Assembly (NCBI GenBank): GCA_026119855.1
Contig: JAOWBW010000485.1
Coordinates: forward strand, 62,001 to 126,000
Direction: 5' to 3'
Origin: Campanula takesimana
Lineage: Eukaryota; Streptophyta; Magnoliopsida; Asterales; Campanulaceae
Length of the DNA: 64,000 nt
Below are positions 33,601 to 45,454 of the stretch, piece after piece. Within the stretch, counting starts at the first letter, position 1. Each line of letters opens with the position of its first letter. The notes below the pieces were generated by a model. It ran no database searches. It saw only the letters and a list, made by a program, of their open reading frames with translations, and had not been told where the DNA came from. A program made the translations under genes and the position numbers.

Positions 33601-34617
33601 GAAGATGAGCCTTGTGTATACAAGAAGATTAGTGGGAGCATAGTGCTATTCCTTATTTTATACGTGGATGACATATTGCTCATTGGAAACGACATTCCTA
33701 CACTTCAGTCTGTGAAGACTTGGTTAGGAAAGTGTTTTGCATGAAAGATATGGGTGAATCCGCATATATACTTGGCATTAAGATCTATAGAGATAGATCA
33801 AAGAGGCTACTTGGTTTAAGCCAAAGTACATACATTGACAAGGTCATTAGAAGATTCCGTATGGAAAATTCTAAGAGAGGCACCTTGCCGGTATTACATG
33901 GAGTTTCTCTAAGCAAGACTCAATGTCCTAAGACAAACGATGAGCATGAGAAAATGAATGATGTTCCATATGCTTCGGCAATTGGGTCCCTCATGTATGC
34001 CATGATTTGTACTAGGCCGGATGTATCTTATGCTTTGAGCATGACAAGTAGATACCAATCTGACCCTGGCGAAAATCACTGGGTAGCTGTAAAAGCGATT
34101 CTTAAGTACTTGAGAAGAACTAAAGACTCGTTTTTGGTCTATGGAGGAATGGAAGATGATCTTGTTGTAAATGCTTACACGGATGCAAGCTTCCAAACCG
34201 ACAAAGATGATAGCCGATCGTAATCGGGTTTTGTGTTTATGTTAAATGGTGGAGCTGTAAGCTGGAAGAGTTCCAAGTAAAGTACAACCGCTGATTCTAC
34301 AAAGGAAGCTGTTTGGATTAAGAAGTTCATCACTGAACTTGAAGTGGTTCCTAGTATTGCTAATCCAATAGACCTTTATTGCGATAATAATGGTGCTATT
34401 TCTCAAGCAAAGGAACAAGAGCACATCAGAAATCCAAACACATACTTAGGCGTTTTCATATCATTCGAGAAATCGTTGATAGGGCAGATGTAAATATATG
34501 CAGAGTACCTACTGATGACAATGTTGCGGACCCGCTAACAAAGGGACTTCCACAAGCTAAACATGATTGTCATGTTAGGTCCATGGGTATTAGATACATG
34601 GGAGATTGGGCCTAGGG
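30694..34617 (+). pseudogene. Element F gag-pol polyprotein, C-terminus broken
   Basis: ATG at 30694 opens 1016 codons. The order is copia gag (LRSILEKDKL...), zinc knuckle CFHCQEIGHWKRNC (residues about 253-266), protease WVLDTGCGSH (about 299), pre-integrase, integrase with HSDVCGPL, ALRSDRGGEY and WNGVSERRNR (about 500-605), RT with KWVFKKKTDMDG (about 842), QMDVKTAFLNG (about 906) and YVDDILLI (about 989). One base appears lost at about 33740, giving TGA at 33742-33744. The next frame (33720-34223) carries MKDMGESAYILGI through SYALSMTSRYQSDP. TAA codons at 34221 and 34278 and a deletion of about a dozen codons just after ADST remove part of the RNase H acidic block. Gag, protease and integrase remain open. 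Confidence 0.95.
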
Positions 34618-34629
34618 CAAGTGGGAGAT
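34618..34629 (+). promoter_or_regulatory. Element F polypurine tract
   Basis: CAAGTGGGAGAT immediately before the 3' LTR; identical to the tract of element C. Confidence 0.88.
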
Positions 34630-36107
34630 TGTTGGTAGTGGTCCCTAGGCACGTTTAATAAACGTTCTAATTGTTATCATTTATTTCATATCAATAAAGA
34701 GATGTTTTGATTATTATTGTTGTTCATGTTTACTTATAATAATCTCCGTCCCTAGTACTTGTTAAGCACTAGTATAAAGGCTAAATGATCATGGGATGAT
34801 CATGTTAGATTTATGGGTACTTGTTTGGAACAAGGTACTGGACATGACCCGCTGTATGAGATTTATGTCGAACATATATCTCATATTAGTTATGTCATTC
34901 GAATCCTTAGACATGAAGTTATTATAGTCTTCCACTTGATGAATATTATGTTTGACATATTCAAACGCTACCTTTAACCGGGTAGTTATAAAGGGTATGA
35001 TTGGTATAATCGGATTCAAGTAGGGAAGAGTAATAAGCTAAGTGGATTTGTCCCTCTTCGGAGAGATGTCAAGCTTAGGCCTCTCGTAGGAATGATGTTG
35101 ATGAAATGTTCGGCCGGACTCAAATGAATTGATCAGATTAATGTCATTTGGATTATCAACATATTCGGAATCGAGAAAGTATTGAACAAAACAAGTTGAC
35201 TGTTTGACCATGAGTTGTGTTCAATGACATCATGGATAAAGGGATTATGACATATTCTAAAGGAATGCGAACTTGTACTTAGTTATACTATTTGGGTAGG
35301 TATGACGGTTTTCTAGAACCTAATCATATCTTATGGTTTCATGTTTGAACCCATTGCCAACTTAGTATAATCCTAGAGGGTCACACACAATAGAACGAAT
35401 CTTTAAAAGGACTATATTGGAATTTTGGAAATTCTGGAATTCTGGGGAAGTGGGCGACCGCACAGTATGGACTGGGCGGCCGCACACTTAGCTCAGTTTT
35501 GTACCAGTTTGTTTCAGATAGTTGTGCGACCGCACAGTGGCTTTTGGGCGGCCGCACAGTACTGTCGGGGGCAGTTTCCTAATTCGTTTTGGAAAGGAAT
35601 TTTGGACGGGTTTAGACACAAGTTTCCTATTTGGAATAGGTCTAACTTGTATATAGACAGCCAAATTCGAGCCAGAACATCATCATAGCTTTTGTGCAAG
35701 TCTCCAAAGAGTTTGAGAGAGTTTTATTTTGTTTTAAGACATCTTAGATTGAAGAACAAAATAATACACAAGCATAATTCCATAAAGTTCATATTGATTG
35801 TGAAAGCGTGTTTCACAAGTTGGTCTAGCAACCAAGATCAAGAAGCTCCTTGATATTCGTTCGTGGTGTGGATACCGCTAGAGGGTGAAGCTCATCATCT
35901 TCAAAGTTTGTGTTCTTACTTTCTTCGTGATCAAGCTTCAATATCTCCACCAAGTTTAAAGACCAAACTCAAAGTCATCAAGGGTTAGTTTTTCCTCTAT
36001 TCACGTTATGATATTTGATTTAATCATATGAACGGATCTATGGGCTTTGGGTTTCATAAAATTTTAAATGCTAAATTCCGCTGCGCCTGTTACTACGAAA
36101 CCCAACA
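34630..36107 (+). repeat. Element F 3' LTR
   Basis: 1478 bp, matches 27629-29113 apart from scattered substitutions and small indels. Confidence 0.96.
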
Positions 36108-37370
36108 GGCCCTTCCCCGGATCAAGCCAAGACATAATGGCTTTGGGGGTTACAAATCAGAAGAGGAGGGAAATTTGGCAAAATCTGGGATCCTGGAGGT
36201 GGGAAACGCGCACGTCCCACCCCCCCCCTATGGGAGATGCGCTCGTCCCACAAAGAAGGCCAAAGGCGCGCTCGTCCCACCTTCAGGAAATCCATATTTT
36301 AGCCCAAAAGTTGACCCTGTTATGCAGTTAAGTCCCAAAACTAACGAGATCAGTTAGAAACTTAACGAACACCACGAAAGTCAACAAAAACAAAGTAAAC
36401 AAAGACTCAAGGTTGACTTTGTCACTTAGTCAAATCCAAGACTAACGGAGTAAGTCAAGAACTTAACAGAAAGTAACAAAAGTTAACGGAAAGTAACAAA
36501 ACATAACAGAAGAGAGGAAGATAGAGAATGTGTATGCAATCGGGACATGAGAGGTCCAAGGCGGGGTGTCTACAGTCACTTTGATCTATTTCACTCAAAG
36601 TATCATTTATTCATTTTTCATGAACTTGACATCAGTACATGATTTCTATTTATTTCAATCTTGGTTTTATATATATTCAATGTCAATGAATAATATATGA
36701 AAACTCATTATTTACATACTTCACCATCTTCTACGCAAATATCAATTTTGTTGATGTTGGACTTTCTACTTTGCGAACCACTCCCACATTCACAAGTGTA
36801 CGTAGGCCTACGTTTCCATACTTCATATGGAATTTACATTGTTTTTTTGGGGTAAACTATTCAATAGGTATTTAATTTTCCATAGTAGACTCACTCCCCA
36901 CATTTTGGGTTAGTCCTAACTATAACAATAGTGCTATTAGTTCTTTCATCAACACCATTTGATATTATTTTACAAGGTGGATATTGTGTACAAACATATG
37001 TTATATACACACTATAAGCATTAGTGTTTCATCCTTATTATCTCATTTTAAAGTTGGTTTCCAACTTCTCCATTCAATGAGACAATGCTTATTACATATA
37101 ACAATAACATTGTTATCATTACCATGTGTTTGAACAATCTATCACTATACTTAACTTGTGATGATATAGTTCAACACACATTTCACATCTTGTTGAATCC
37201 CTTTTTGACTGAGGGAATGTGATCCAACTAAAGAGACTTATTCTCATTATTGATCACTAAATCAACCAATTTGTTGATACAATTTTTATTTCGTTCATTC
37301 AAATCATGAATATTATCCTTGATGACACCCACTGTTGTCAAGAAAGATATATGCATGGCTTAATTTTGTC

Positions 37371-37442
37371 TTTTCAAACAAGCTTGACTTTTCAAACAAG
37401 CTTGACTTTTCAAACAAGTTTGACGCTTCAAACAAGTTTGTC
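37371..37442. repeat. 18-bp tandem repeat, four copies
   Basis: Unit TTTTCAAACAAGCTTGAC; the last two copies carry substitutions. Confidence 0.9.
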
Positions 37443-39264
37443 TTTCGCACAAATTCGAATTTTCAGACAAATTTTGACCTTTCAAGTAAGTTTGACCTAC
37501 TTTGTCTTTGCCATAAGCATTTTGGTATGCTCTACTACATTTGCTTTTGCTATAAGAAGTGTTAACAACTTCTTCTCTGAAACTCTATTCTCTTTCCAAC
37601 ACAAATATGAATAACAAGCATCTCAACATTCATCTCAATTCATTTACTTTGAGGTGCTTCTTGAATCTTTCCAAGTGAAAAGTAATTTCTCAATTTGTCA
37701 CTTGAAAATTTCACTTAACGCCATCCATTCGGCATGGATTTCATGAAAGACAATTTCAACTCTTCCATTTGACTTTTTACGGTCTATAGAGTCTAATATT
37801 TAAAACAAGAAAACGGCCTACAATTAATCATTGTACCCGCATTCTCACTTTTATTGTTATAGTCGAATAGCTCCCACAATTCTTTTGCCATTCATGTTCT
37901 CTCTAAACACTATAAAGAGAATCAGAGAGCTCATTAAGAACATAGTTCTTGCAAATGAATTCCCCATAGTTCCATGATAAAGGCAAAAGAAATCCACATG
38001 CTTCAACCGCATTCATGGCTTAAAACATCCATCTCATTTCCACCAAACTTTGTAGGATCTCCATTAAGAACCTCATTAAATTCAAGGTGGTCAAACAAAA
38101 CATCTTTTTTTTTTTTTTTTTTTTTTTTTTGCCAACACATAAAGTCGATTCCAACAACATTCCTTGACTCCTCACTATAGTGAGCCGGAATACATGGAAT
38201 ACATCATATTCCTTTGGAGATTCGTCTCCACACAAGGAGTTTTTCCCAATACTTTGGCTTTAATTTAAAACAATTAAACACAAAATTATTACTTTGTTGT
38301 TACAACTATAACTCTCTACCTTATTTAGAGAATTTTTCTACAAAATAAATTGTTAATTCAATAGGAGAATTCACACAATTTATTTCTTGTAACAACTATT
38401 ATAAACCTCTTGATTTCTTAATAAAATTTTAATTAGAGGTCAACTATTCCAAACTTTAAAGGTCTCATCTTGGAGTACACAGAATTAGAGAAAATTAATT
38501 TCTCATTCATAAAATGCACAAATTCTTTAGAAGCCCTTCATCTAAATTTTGTGTCATTACCCATCATCAATAACAATAGGATTTAACAACTTCTTTCAAG
38601 AAGTTCTATTGTTTTTATCTTTATGACTTTTTGTTACTATTAACAATAATAAGCTTTAACAACTTCTTTCAAGAAGCCTTATTATGTTAATCTTTTGTAA
38701 CCTTTGTCACTATTGACCATAATAGGTTTTACATCTTCTTTCAAGAAGCCCTATTATCTTTGTCAATGTAACGTTAAAGATTTAATCTTTCAACGTTCTT
38801 AGTTCCAACGAACATTCTAATCTCTTCAATATGATTCATACGAACCATAAGAGATGTCTTACATGATGTATAACCATTTCATGAGGCATAGCCACCATTG
38901 TTTCATAGTTGATGTCATGAACATCAAATTAAAGCAAACTGTTACAAAAATCTGCTATTCTGCGAATTTTTGATCTCCTTCTCTGGATATCAGAATCCAA
39001 TCTGCACCATTCAGATTTTTCTTCTATGAGTCTTAAACATGTACCAAAAATTTCAGAACGATCTAACGGTTAACGAAGCGGGAAATTCCATTTTACCACA
39101 GCTGGTCATGAAAAACAGTGCTGGAAATTTGCATCTTTTCCACCGTTTTTCGATCCCTTTTCAATATTTTCTCCAATTTCCACCAAGCCACAAGAATATC
39201 GTAATCTGCAATCCTTTCTCACAAATGAAATTAGTATGTTGTTCTGTAATCCTTTCCCTCTTGC

Positions 39265-39285
39265 AGAAGGGATAAGTCTTAAGAT
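39265..39285 (-). promoter_or_regulatory. Element D primer-binding region, non-tRNA-Met
   Basis: Minus strand directly after the 5' LTR reads ATCTTAAGACTTATCCC. This does not match initiator tRNA-Met. The 12 bases CTTAAGACTTAT are complementary to the element's own transcript in the LTR (plus positions 39439-39450). Confidence 0.5.
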
Positions 39286-40351
39286 TGTTAACAAATTCTA
39301 CAAAAAAGAACTCGAAATTACTGAATAAAATACTAAATAGAATTAAAACAGAAAATTAAATTAAAACAGAAATTGAGAATAGCAAACCAGAACCGATAAT
39401 AGCTTCTTTGTGCCGAGCCGTGTGTTAAACACACTGTCCTTAAGACTTATTCGTCCCCTCACCGAGAGTGCTTGAGGTTGTCGTCGGACGCTAGTCTCCC
39501 AGGATAACTCGCACGAACCGGATGCTTCTCTGCACTAAGAGACTCCGGTGAATTGAATTCAGTGCTTGGACAGTATCACCACAGTATGGAATGCAGGAGG
39601 CCATGGAGGAATGAACAAAAATTGCAACAAAGAAGATGCTGTGGTTATTGCTGGAAAATGTGTTTTTTTCTGTATTTTTCTCGTGTCCCCTTGAACTGGT
39701 TTGTAGCTCCTTATATACTACTCCAAGAACATTTCAAGAGCCAAGAATTAATTAAGAAAGGATAAGCCTAATCCTTAATTAATTACTGAGATAAAAGGAT
39801 AAGGGTTGGCTTTTCACTTTGCATTATAAGTCAATGGAGTGAATCTGAATTTCACTTTGCATTCCAAGTCAATGGAGTCAATCTGAATCTCCAGTCAAAA
39901 AATTCGACTGTAAGAAAAAAAATAATAGCAAAAGGTGAGCTAGCGCGGACAAGCCAAATAAGTGCTACATTCGTGTCCGCAGGTTGCGTGCACACATGAG
40001 TTCGATGGTCCCAAGCTAATTTGGTCCATGATTTGCACACCCCCTGCACGCGAGAGAGAGCCTCTATGCCATACAAGCTTGAACACTAGTCAAGTGCCCA
40101 AGCCTTTAAACTAGCTTCCTTTTACATTTCTTTCCAATGTGGGATAAACTCAATATCCACATTTCAACCCACCAACTTCAATCCTTTGTATCTCATTCGT
40201 CCCAACACCAAATTGGACAAATGAATACATTATCTCAATGTCCTCACGGAGTAGAACACCACAAACAATTTTGTCTTTCGATAAATTATTTATCACGGAA
40301 ATACATCATATTTCCATCACAAATACACCAAAAATACACTTATTTCCAACA
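39286..40351 (-). repeat. Element D 5' LTR
   Basis: Plus-strand ends TGTTAACAAA and TTTCCAACA; matches 16505-17574. A minus-strand TATATAAGG box is at about 39709-39717. Confidence 0.93.
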
Positions 40352-40356
40352 TCAAG

Positions 40357-41728
40357 ATGTAAAATCCGCTTCGGATTTAGATCAATGACTTGGAGTCATA
40401 AAATCTAAAAGTGTATATTTATTAAGCAAGACTAATTGAGAAAAGTTAATTCATAATGTCGATTATGATGAAACTTTATCACCCGTAGTCATACTTAATG
40501 TTATTAGAATTCTAATTGTCATAACTTCATATTTCGAATATGTAATATGACAGATGAATTTCAATACTATATTCCTTAACAGGAATTTACATTAGGATGT
40601 GTTTGATACAACCTAAAAGTTTTGATTAATTCATAAAATTCTAATAAAATATGCAAGTTGCAGAAATTCATGAGATGGATTGAAGCAAACTACTTGGAGT
40701 GAAATTTCATTTTGATGTAGTATTCAAAGAGTTTGAATTCATCAAAGATGACACTTGTGATTACAATAAATTTAGTGGGAGCGTAATTTTATTCATAGTC
40801 TAATATATATATGGTTGATATATAAATCATTTTGAAAGAGGTTCTAAATGAAAGACTTGGATAAAAGCCACCTATATCATTGGAATTTAGATTTATGAAG
40901 ATAAGTCTAAAAGGTTGATGGGTTAAAGTCAAAGTACTAATATTGACAATATAGTGAAAGGTTCACTATGCAAGACTCTTGGAGGGGTCACTTGCAAAAG
41001 TCTAATGGCATTAATCTTTGCAAGATTTAGTCTTACTGGAAGACTGATGAGCAAAGAGTACATGATTAGGATTCCATATGCTTCGGCAATTGGATCTATC
41101 ATGTAAGCCATGTTAATATACTAAGACCGGATGTCTCATATACTTGGAGTATGATGAGATAATACCAATCGGATCCTAGTGAAAGTCACTAGTTAAGAAA
41201 CGCTCTTATGATCTATAAAAGGAACTAAAGGATGCGTTCTTGATCTTTGATGGAATGAAAGATGATCTTGTAATAGTTATATAGATGCATTCTTATAAAC
41301 CAACAAAGATAAATATTACAGTATAAATACATGTTTACGTCTAATAATGGTGTTAGAAGAGTTCTAAATGGACTATTACTATTCTACATAAGGGTTGAGT
41401 GTCTAGTGGCATGAGATGCAACTAGAAAATTGTTTGAATAAGATAACAATTAGTAAACTAGAAATTGTTTTAGTGTCACTAATTTTATGGACCTTCATTG
41501 TGCCAATAATTGTTATTGCACAATCTAAGGGGCTAATGTCTTATCTAAACATATACTTGGACGTTTCTATCTTTTTCGAGAAATCGTCAAAGATAGGAGA
41601 TGTCTAAATATGCAAAGTACCATATGATGATAACAAGGGTAATCATCTTACATAAGCCTGCTTGCAATTATGATGGAAATCATAACTAAGCTCAATGGGT
41701 ATTGGATACGTGTTGAATGGGCCTAGTT
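40357..41728 (+). pseudogene. Element C RT/RNase H remnant, heavily decayed
   Basis: Reads on from the integrase side of C across the D insertion. Fragments of RT (NVDYDETLSPVV region near 40460), YASAIGSIM near 41080 and the RNase H tail match element F in order. Stops and indels occur in every stretch. Confidence 0.75.
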
Positions 41729-41740
41729 CAAGTGGGAGAT
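41729..41740 (+). promoter_or_regulatory. Element C polypurine tract
   Basis: CAAGTGGGAGAT directly before the 3' LTR. Confidence 0.88.
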
Positions 41741-43136
41741 TGTTGGATATTATGCCCTAGGCCCTTGAGAAAGGCCTATGCGTTATATCATAGCTTCATT
41801 GTTATAGAGATAACAAACCTGATTATTATATCTTTTGCATGTTTATTATAATAATCATTGTCCCTAGCACTTATGAAAGGCTAGCATGAGTTTAATGGAT
41901 AATCATATGATGATTATAGTGCATAGGATGCGGATTAAACTTGTGGGTACATGTTGGAGAACAAGTACTGGATAGACCCGTTATGAGATTTATGTCATGG
42001 TCAAATGTCATAATTAAATCTCATAATAGTTATATCATTCATCCTTAGACCTGAGATTATCATAGTCTTCCACATGATGAACATTATGTTTAACGTACTC
42101 AAACGATACCCCTAACCGGGAAGTTATAAAGGCTACGATTGGCATAATCAGATTCTTGTAGGGAAGAATGATAAGTCAAGATGGGATTTGTCCCTCTCTC
42201 AAGAGAGATATCTGCTTGGCCACTCGATGAGTGAGATTGATAATAGTATACGTCCGTACCCAAATGAATTGAAGCGTTCAATGTTATTTGCTCATATCAA
42301 TCTACTCGAGATCGAGAAAGCATTGGACAACATAATTTGACGTGGACCATGCCTTATGTCCAATATGATATCGTGTGACAAAGGGATTGTGATATATTCT
42401 ATAAGGTTACTTTGGGATTTCAAAGTTATACTAATTGGGTAGTCATAATGGCTTGCTAGAGTCCGCTTATGACTTACGGGTTCTGAATCGTTCGGACTCA
42501 TTGCCAACTTAGTATAATCCTATTGGGTCACACACAATAGAACGGATTGAATAAGGCACAGAAAACGGGAAAAACTGGATCCTACTGGAAGGATCCGTAC
42601 GGATGGATTGGGAGACACCCAACCAATCCGTACGGATGGTTTGTCCAGACGGAAAACAGTTTGTTCAGATCTCTTGTTTGATAAGGAATTCTGATCCCAA
42701 AAGGAATTAGGTTTATACCCTATTATATATGTGTGCAGTCGGGTTTGAGAAACCTAATGGTTGATTTTGGAAATCATAACATGTTGTTTGAGAAACAATT
42801 ACACACATATAGAGGGGATTATTAGTTTTGAGATTTAGAATCATCATAACTAAATAATCAATGAAGCAAAATAATTCTTACGAAGAAATCTTTTCTTCAT
42901 CAAGCCTTGGGTCTAGCAATCCAGATCAAGAAGGTGTTCTTGATATCCGTTCGACGTGTGGATACCGATAGAGGGTGTTTGCTTTAGCACCTCAAATTCC
43001 ATGTTCATGGATTCGATATTCAAGGGTATGTTTCTTTCATCTTGTATTTAATTTAATCAACATGCACGGATCCGGGCTCTTGGATGTTTTATTTTATCTG
43101 TTTATTCTGCTGCGCATGATGCATCAAAACCCAACA
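41741..43136 (+). repeat. Element C 3' LTR
   Basis: 1396 bp, same length as the 5' LTR at 11261-12656. It carries the paired ATCCGTACGGAT motifs at 42593 and 42626. Confidence 0.95.
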
Positions 43137-43141
43137 TCATG

Positions 43142-45312
43142 ATACCGTGGTTTATGGACCTTACATCCCTATGAAAGCGAATCCAAATCCGCGCACCAAT
43201 GCTGCTCAACCAATCATCAAGAAACCAAGGGAAGAATGGATTGAGGAAAAAACAAGAAGAGTTGCAAATGATGGAAAAGCAAGAAACATTCTCCTAAGCA
43301 TTCTAAGCACGGCTATGAAACAACAAGTCATGCATTGTGCTACTGCTAATGAGCTATAGGATGCTATTGAAGAGCATATAGAAGGATATATTGTTTGTAA
43401 GGAGAACAAGAAACATGAAGTGCAAAAGAGATTCAACAATTTCTCTCAACTCCCCGGTGAAACCTTAAGACAAACTTATGAATGCTACTGTGAAATTATA
43501 AATCTATGTATTTCACTTGGTATGAAGTTTTCAAACAAAGATTTGAATGTAAATTTCCTCCAAGCTTTTGGCTCAAGATATCTTCATAAATCCAGCGCTC
43601 TTGAAGACGCCAGAACTTTAGATGTATGGACTTTAAGGAACCTTTATGCAAATCTTAAGGTTTATGAGCTCAAACTCCAACGAATCAGTGAAACTGAAGG
43701 AAAGTCAAAATCCATAGCAATGGTGGGGCATAGAGAAGAAGCGCATGCGCCTGCGCCTGCGCCGGTTCAAGAAGAGAAAAGTTCTGATCCCAAAATTTCT
43801 ACCTTTGAGCTATTAGAAATGGATGATGAAGACTTCGCTTTATTTGTGAAGAAATTTCAAAAGTTCAGAAAATTCTCAAGACCCGGCTCAACCAGAAAAT
43901 TTCAAGGATCTACCAGCAGAGCTCCTCCAAAGTTCACGAGGAGCAGTGATTCAAAAAGAAAAGAAGACCTTGTTTGTTTTAATTGCAGGAAACCACGACA
44001 CTTTGCTTCAAGCTGCCCAATTCCAAGATTTGAATATATGCAGAAGAAGAGCAGCCACACTCTCAAATTCACTCGTCACAAGGGAATGGTTGCTGAAGAA
44101 GAATCACCAGCAAATGAGCATAACACATGGATTGAAACAGACTCCGATGAAAGCAATGAAGATTCTGATGATGGACTCATTTGTTTGGTGGCAAATGATG
44201 ATGAAGTTGATACTTATGATTCTGATGATGATTTCTCCAAGGATGTTCCTGATATGAATGTCTTGAATAAACCTATCAAGAAATCTGCAAGTTTTCAAGA
44301 AGTTAAAAGGAAGAAAGGACCAACCATCAGCGAGCTCGTTGAACAAGGATTTCTCACTCCGGCTCAAAGCGATGGTGGATTGTTATTTTCTAGATGTGAT
44401 CTGAGTGCTAGAAGCAAGCTCAGAAAGAGTGAATATGCTAGACCTAAAGTTGCACCTATTCCTACAATCAATCATGATGAGGACATTGTAAAGCAAGAAA
44501 AGCTATTCAAAGAGGCTAAAAAGGTAATCAGTCGTTTTAGTGATATGAAGGAAGCTTTAGCACTATCATGTGATGAAATTTCCCAGCTTAAGACAGAGAA
44601 ATCTCTACTTAAATCTGAACTCACCCTCCTTAAGGAGCAGATAAAGAACATGACTCCTCTTACTATTAAAAACACTTTTCTAACAGAACAAAACTCACTT
44701 CTTAAAGTTCAAAAAGATAAATTGGTTGCTCAAATTACTGATCTTAAAAAGATTACAAATGAGTGGTCCAATTCTCGTGTCACTATGGAGAATATATTTG
44801 AGTCCCAAAAAGTCAGTGGTGATAAAAGTGGCTTGGGATTCTCATCAACTAGTGACAACTTTTAATGTGATGTCTGTGCTGAAAGAGATAGTGAATTTAC
44901 AAATCAGCAAACTTTTGAAATTTCCAAGGAAAAACATTCTAATTCAATGGGTAAAGGACAAGAAAAAGTCAAGAGACAATCATTCCACTATGTCTACCCA
45001 ACGAAACAATTTGGGAAAGCTAAAGATAAGGAAGTAGCTACAGATGAATCATCCTCCAGCAAAACCATTCTTGAAACTAGGCGCGCTCCTTCTCCGAGTG
45101 CACATTATGCGCCTAGGAGCCACGTGCCTAACCGCCGTGCGCCTCCTAGCCCTATGCGCCCTCCAAGAAAAAGTGCTCCAAAATTTCAAAAGAAAGATTT
45201 TGTTAAGGCTGGCTCATCTGACCCAAAGAAGGATGCTATCCCAAAGAAAAGTAAAGAGTTTGTAAAAACTCATGTGATTGGTGGCTTTCATCATTGTTCA
45301 ATTTGTGATTGA
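43142..45312 (+). pseudogene. Element B gag, main part, three stops
   Basis: Continues the gag frame from 11260. TAG at 43357-43359, TAA at 44863-44865 and TGA at 45310-45312 interrupt one frame. Domains: gag core (RFNNFSQLPGETLRQTYECY), a CX2CX4HX4C knuckle CFNCRKPRHFASSC near 43975, an acidic Asp/Glu/Ser-rich stretch, a leucine-rich probable coiled coil (about 44490-44790), and a second cysteine motif CSICD just before the TGA. GCGCC motifs encode Ala-Pro pairs in the tail (45080-45170). A long gag of this form is typical of Sireviruses. Confidence 0.9.
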
Positions 45313-45454
45313 TCGGGACATAAGGCCGTGGAATCCCTTTTAAGAGTCACTCCCAATGCCAAAGGACGTAAGAAATCCTAAGGTCAAGCAAGAGTGGGTC
45401 GTCAAAAGTTGCTAACTCTAGGACCCGAAAAGGAATAAAGGGGACCTGCTTTAA
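45313..45454 (+). pseudogene. Element B gag-protease junction, broken
   Basis: Stops at about 45378 and after WVVKSC, then a frame change before protease. The reading frame of the polyprotein is lost here. Confidence 0.6.

Larger units (their letters stand above)
27629..36107 (+). mobile_element. Element F: nearly complete Ty1/copia retrotransposon
   Basis: 8479 bp with LTRs of 1485 and 1478 bp, tRNA-Met primer site, a 1016-codon gag-pol ORF, and a polypurine tract. It is the innermost and therefore youngest LTR element of the left nest. RT and RNase H are disabled by a frameshift, stops and a short deletion. Confidence 0.96.
19362..36574 (-). mobile_element. Element E: minus-strand gypsy element carrying only a gag remnant
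   Basis: LTRs begin TGTAGATACCCC and end GGGGTGTCTACA in the plus reading. The right LTR is split by element F. The minus-strand primer site TGGCGACTCCGCTGGGGA and the WCGYHKHSGHTTEGC gag finger point to a Tat-type gypsy. Between the gag and the 3' LTR there are about 4.4 kb without protease, RT, RNase H or integrase, so the element is non-autonomous. Length without F is about 8.7 kb. Confidence 0.9.
26856..36574 (-). repeat. Element E 5' LTR, split by element F
   Basis: Segments 26856-27628 and 36113-36574 together match 19362-20594 closely. The joined length is about 1235 bp. Confidence 0.93.
36580..39285 (-). pseudogene. Element D 5' internal region (expected gag-integrase), unrecognisable
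   Basis: By position and orientation this is the first part of element D after its 5' LTR. No zinc knuckle, protease or integrase motif survives in any frame that I can see. An 18-base unit (TTTTCAAACAAGCTTGAC) is repeated four times at 37371-37442. Near 38560-38760 a phrase with AACTTCTTTCAAGAAG recurs three times. A T-run lies at 38106-38131. Confidence 0.5.
16505..40351 (-). mobile_element. Element D: minus-strand Ty1/copia retrotransposon
   Basis: Near-identical LTRs of 1070 and 1066 bp bound copia RNase H remnants read on the minus strand, which puts the 5' LTR at the right (39286-40351). Without element E the length is about 6.6 kb. No TGGTATCAGAGC primer site is present next to the 5' LTR; the first bases there are complementary to the element's own LTR. 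Confidence 0.9.
11261..43136 (+). mobile_element. Element C: decayed Ty1/copia retrotransposon
   Basis: Two 1396-bp LTRs, a tRNA-Met primer site and a polypurine tract mark a plus-strand copia element of about 8.0 kb once D is removed. LTRs and leader are homologous to those of element F, but the internal coding region is riddled with stops and small indels. Yet its two LTRs look alike, so the coding decay probably predates this insertion. It may be a non-autonomous lineage mobilised in trans. Confidence 0.93.

Noticed and set aside
37306..37614. ORF with FQTSLT repeats as a gene
   Set aside because: Product of the 18-bp tandem repeat at 37371-37442; wrong strand for element D and no domain.
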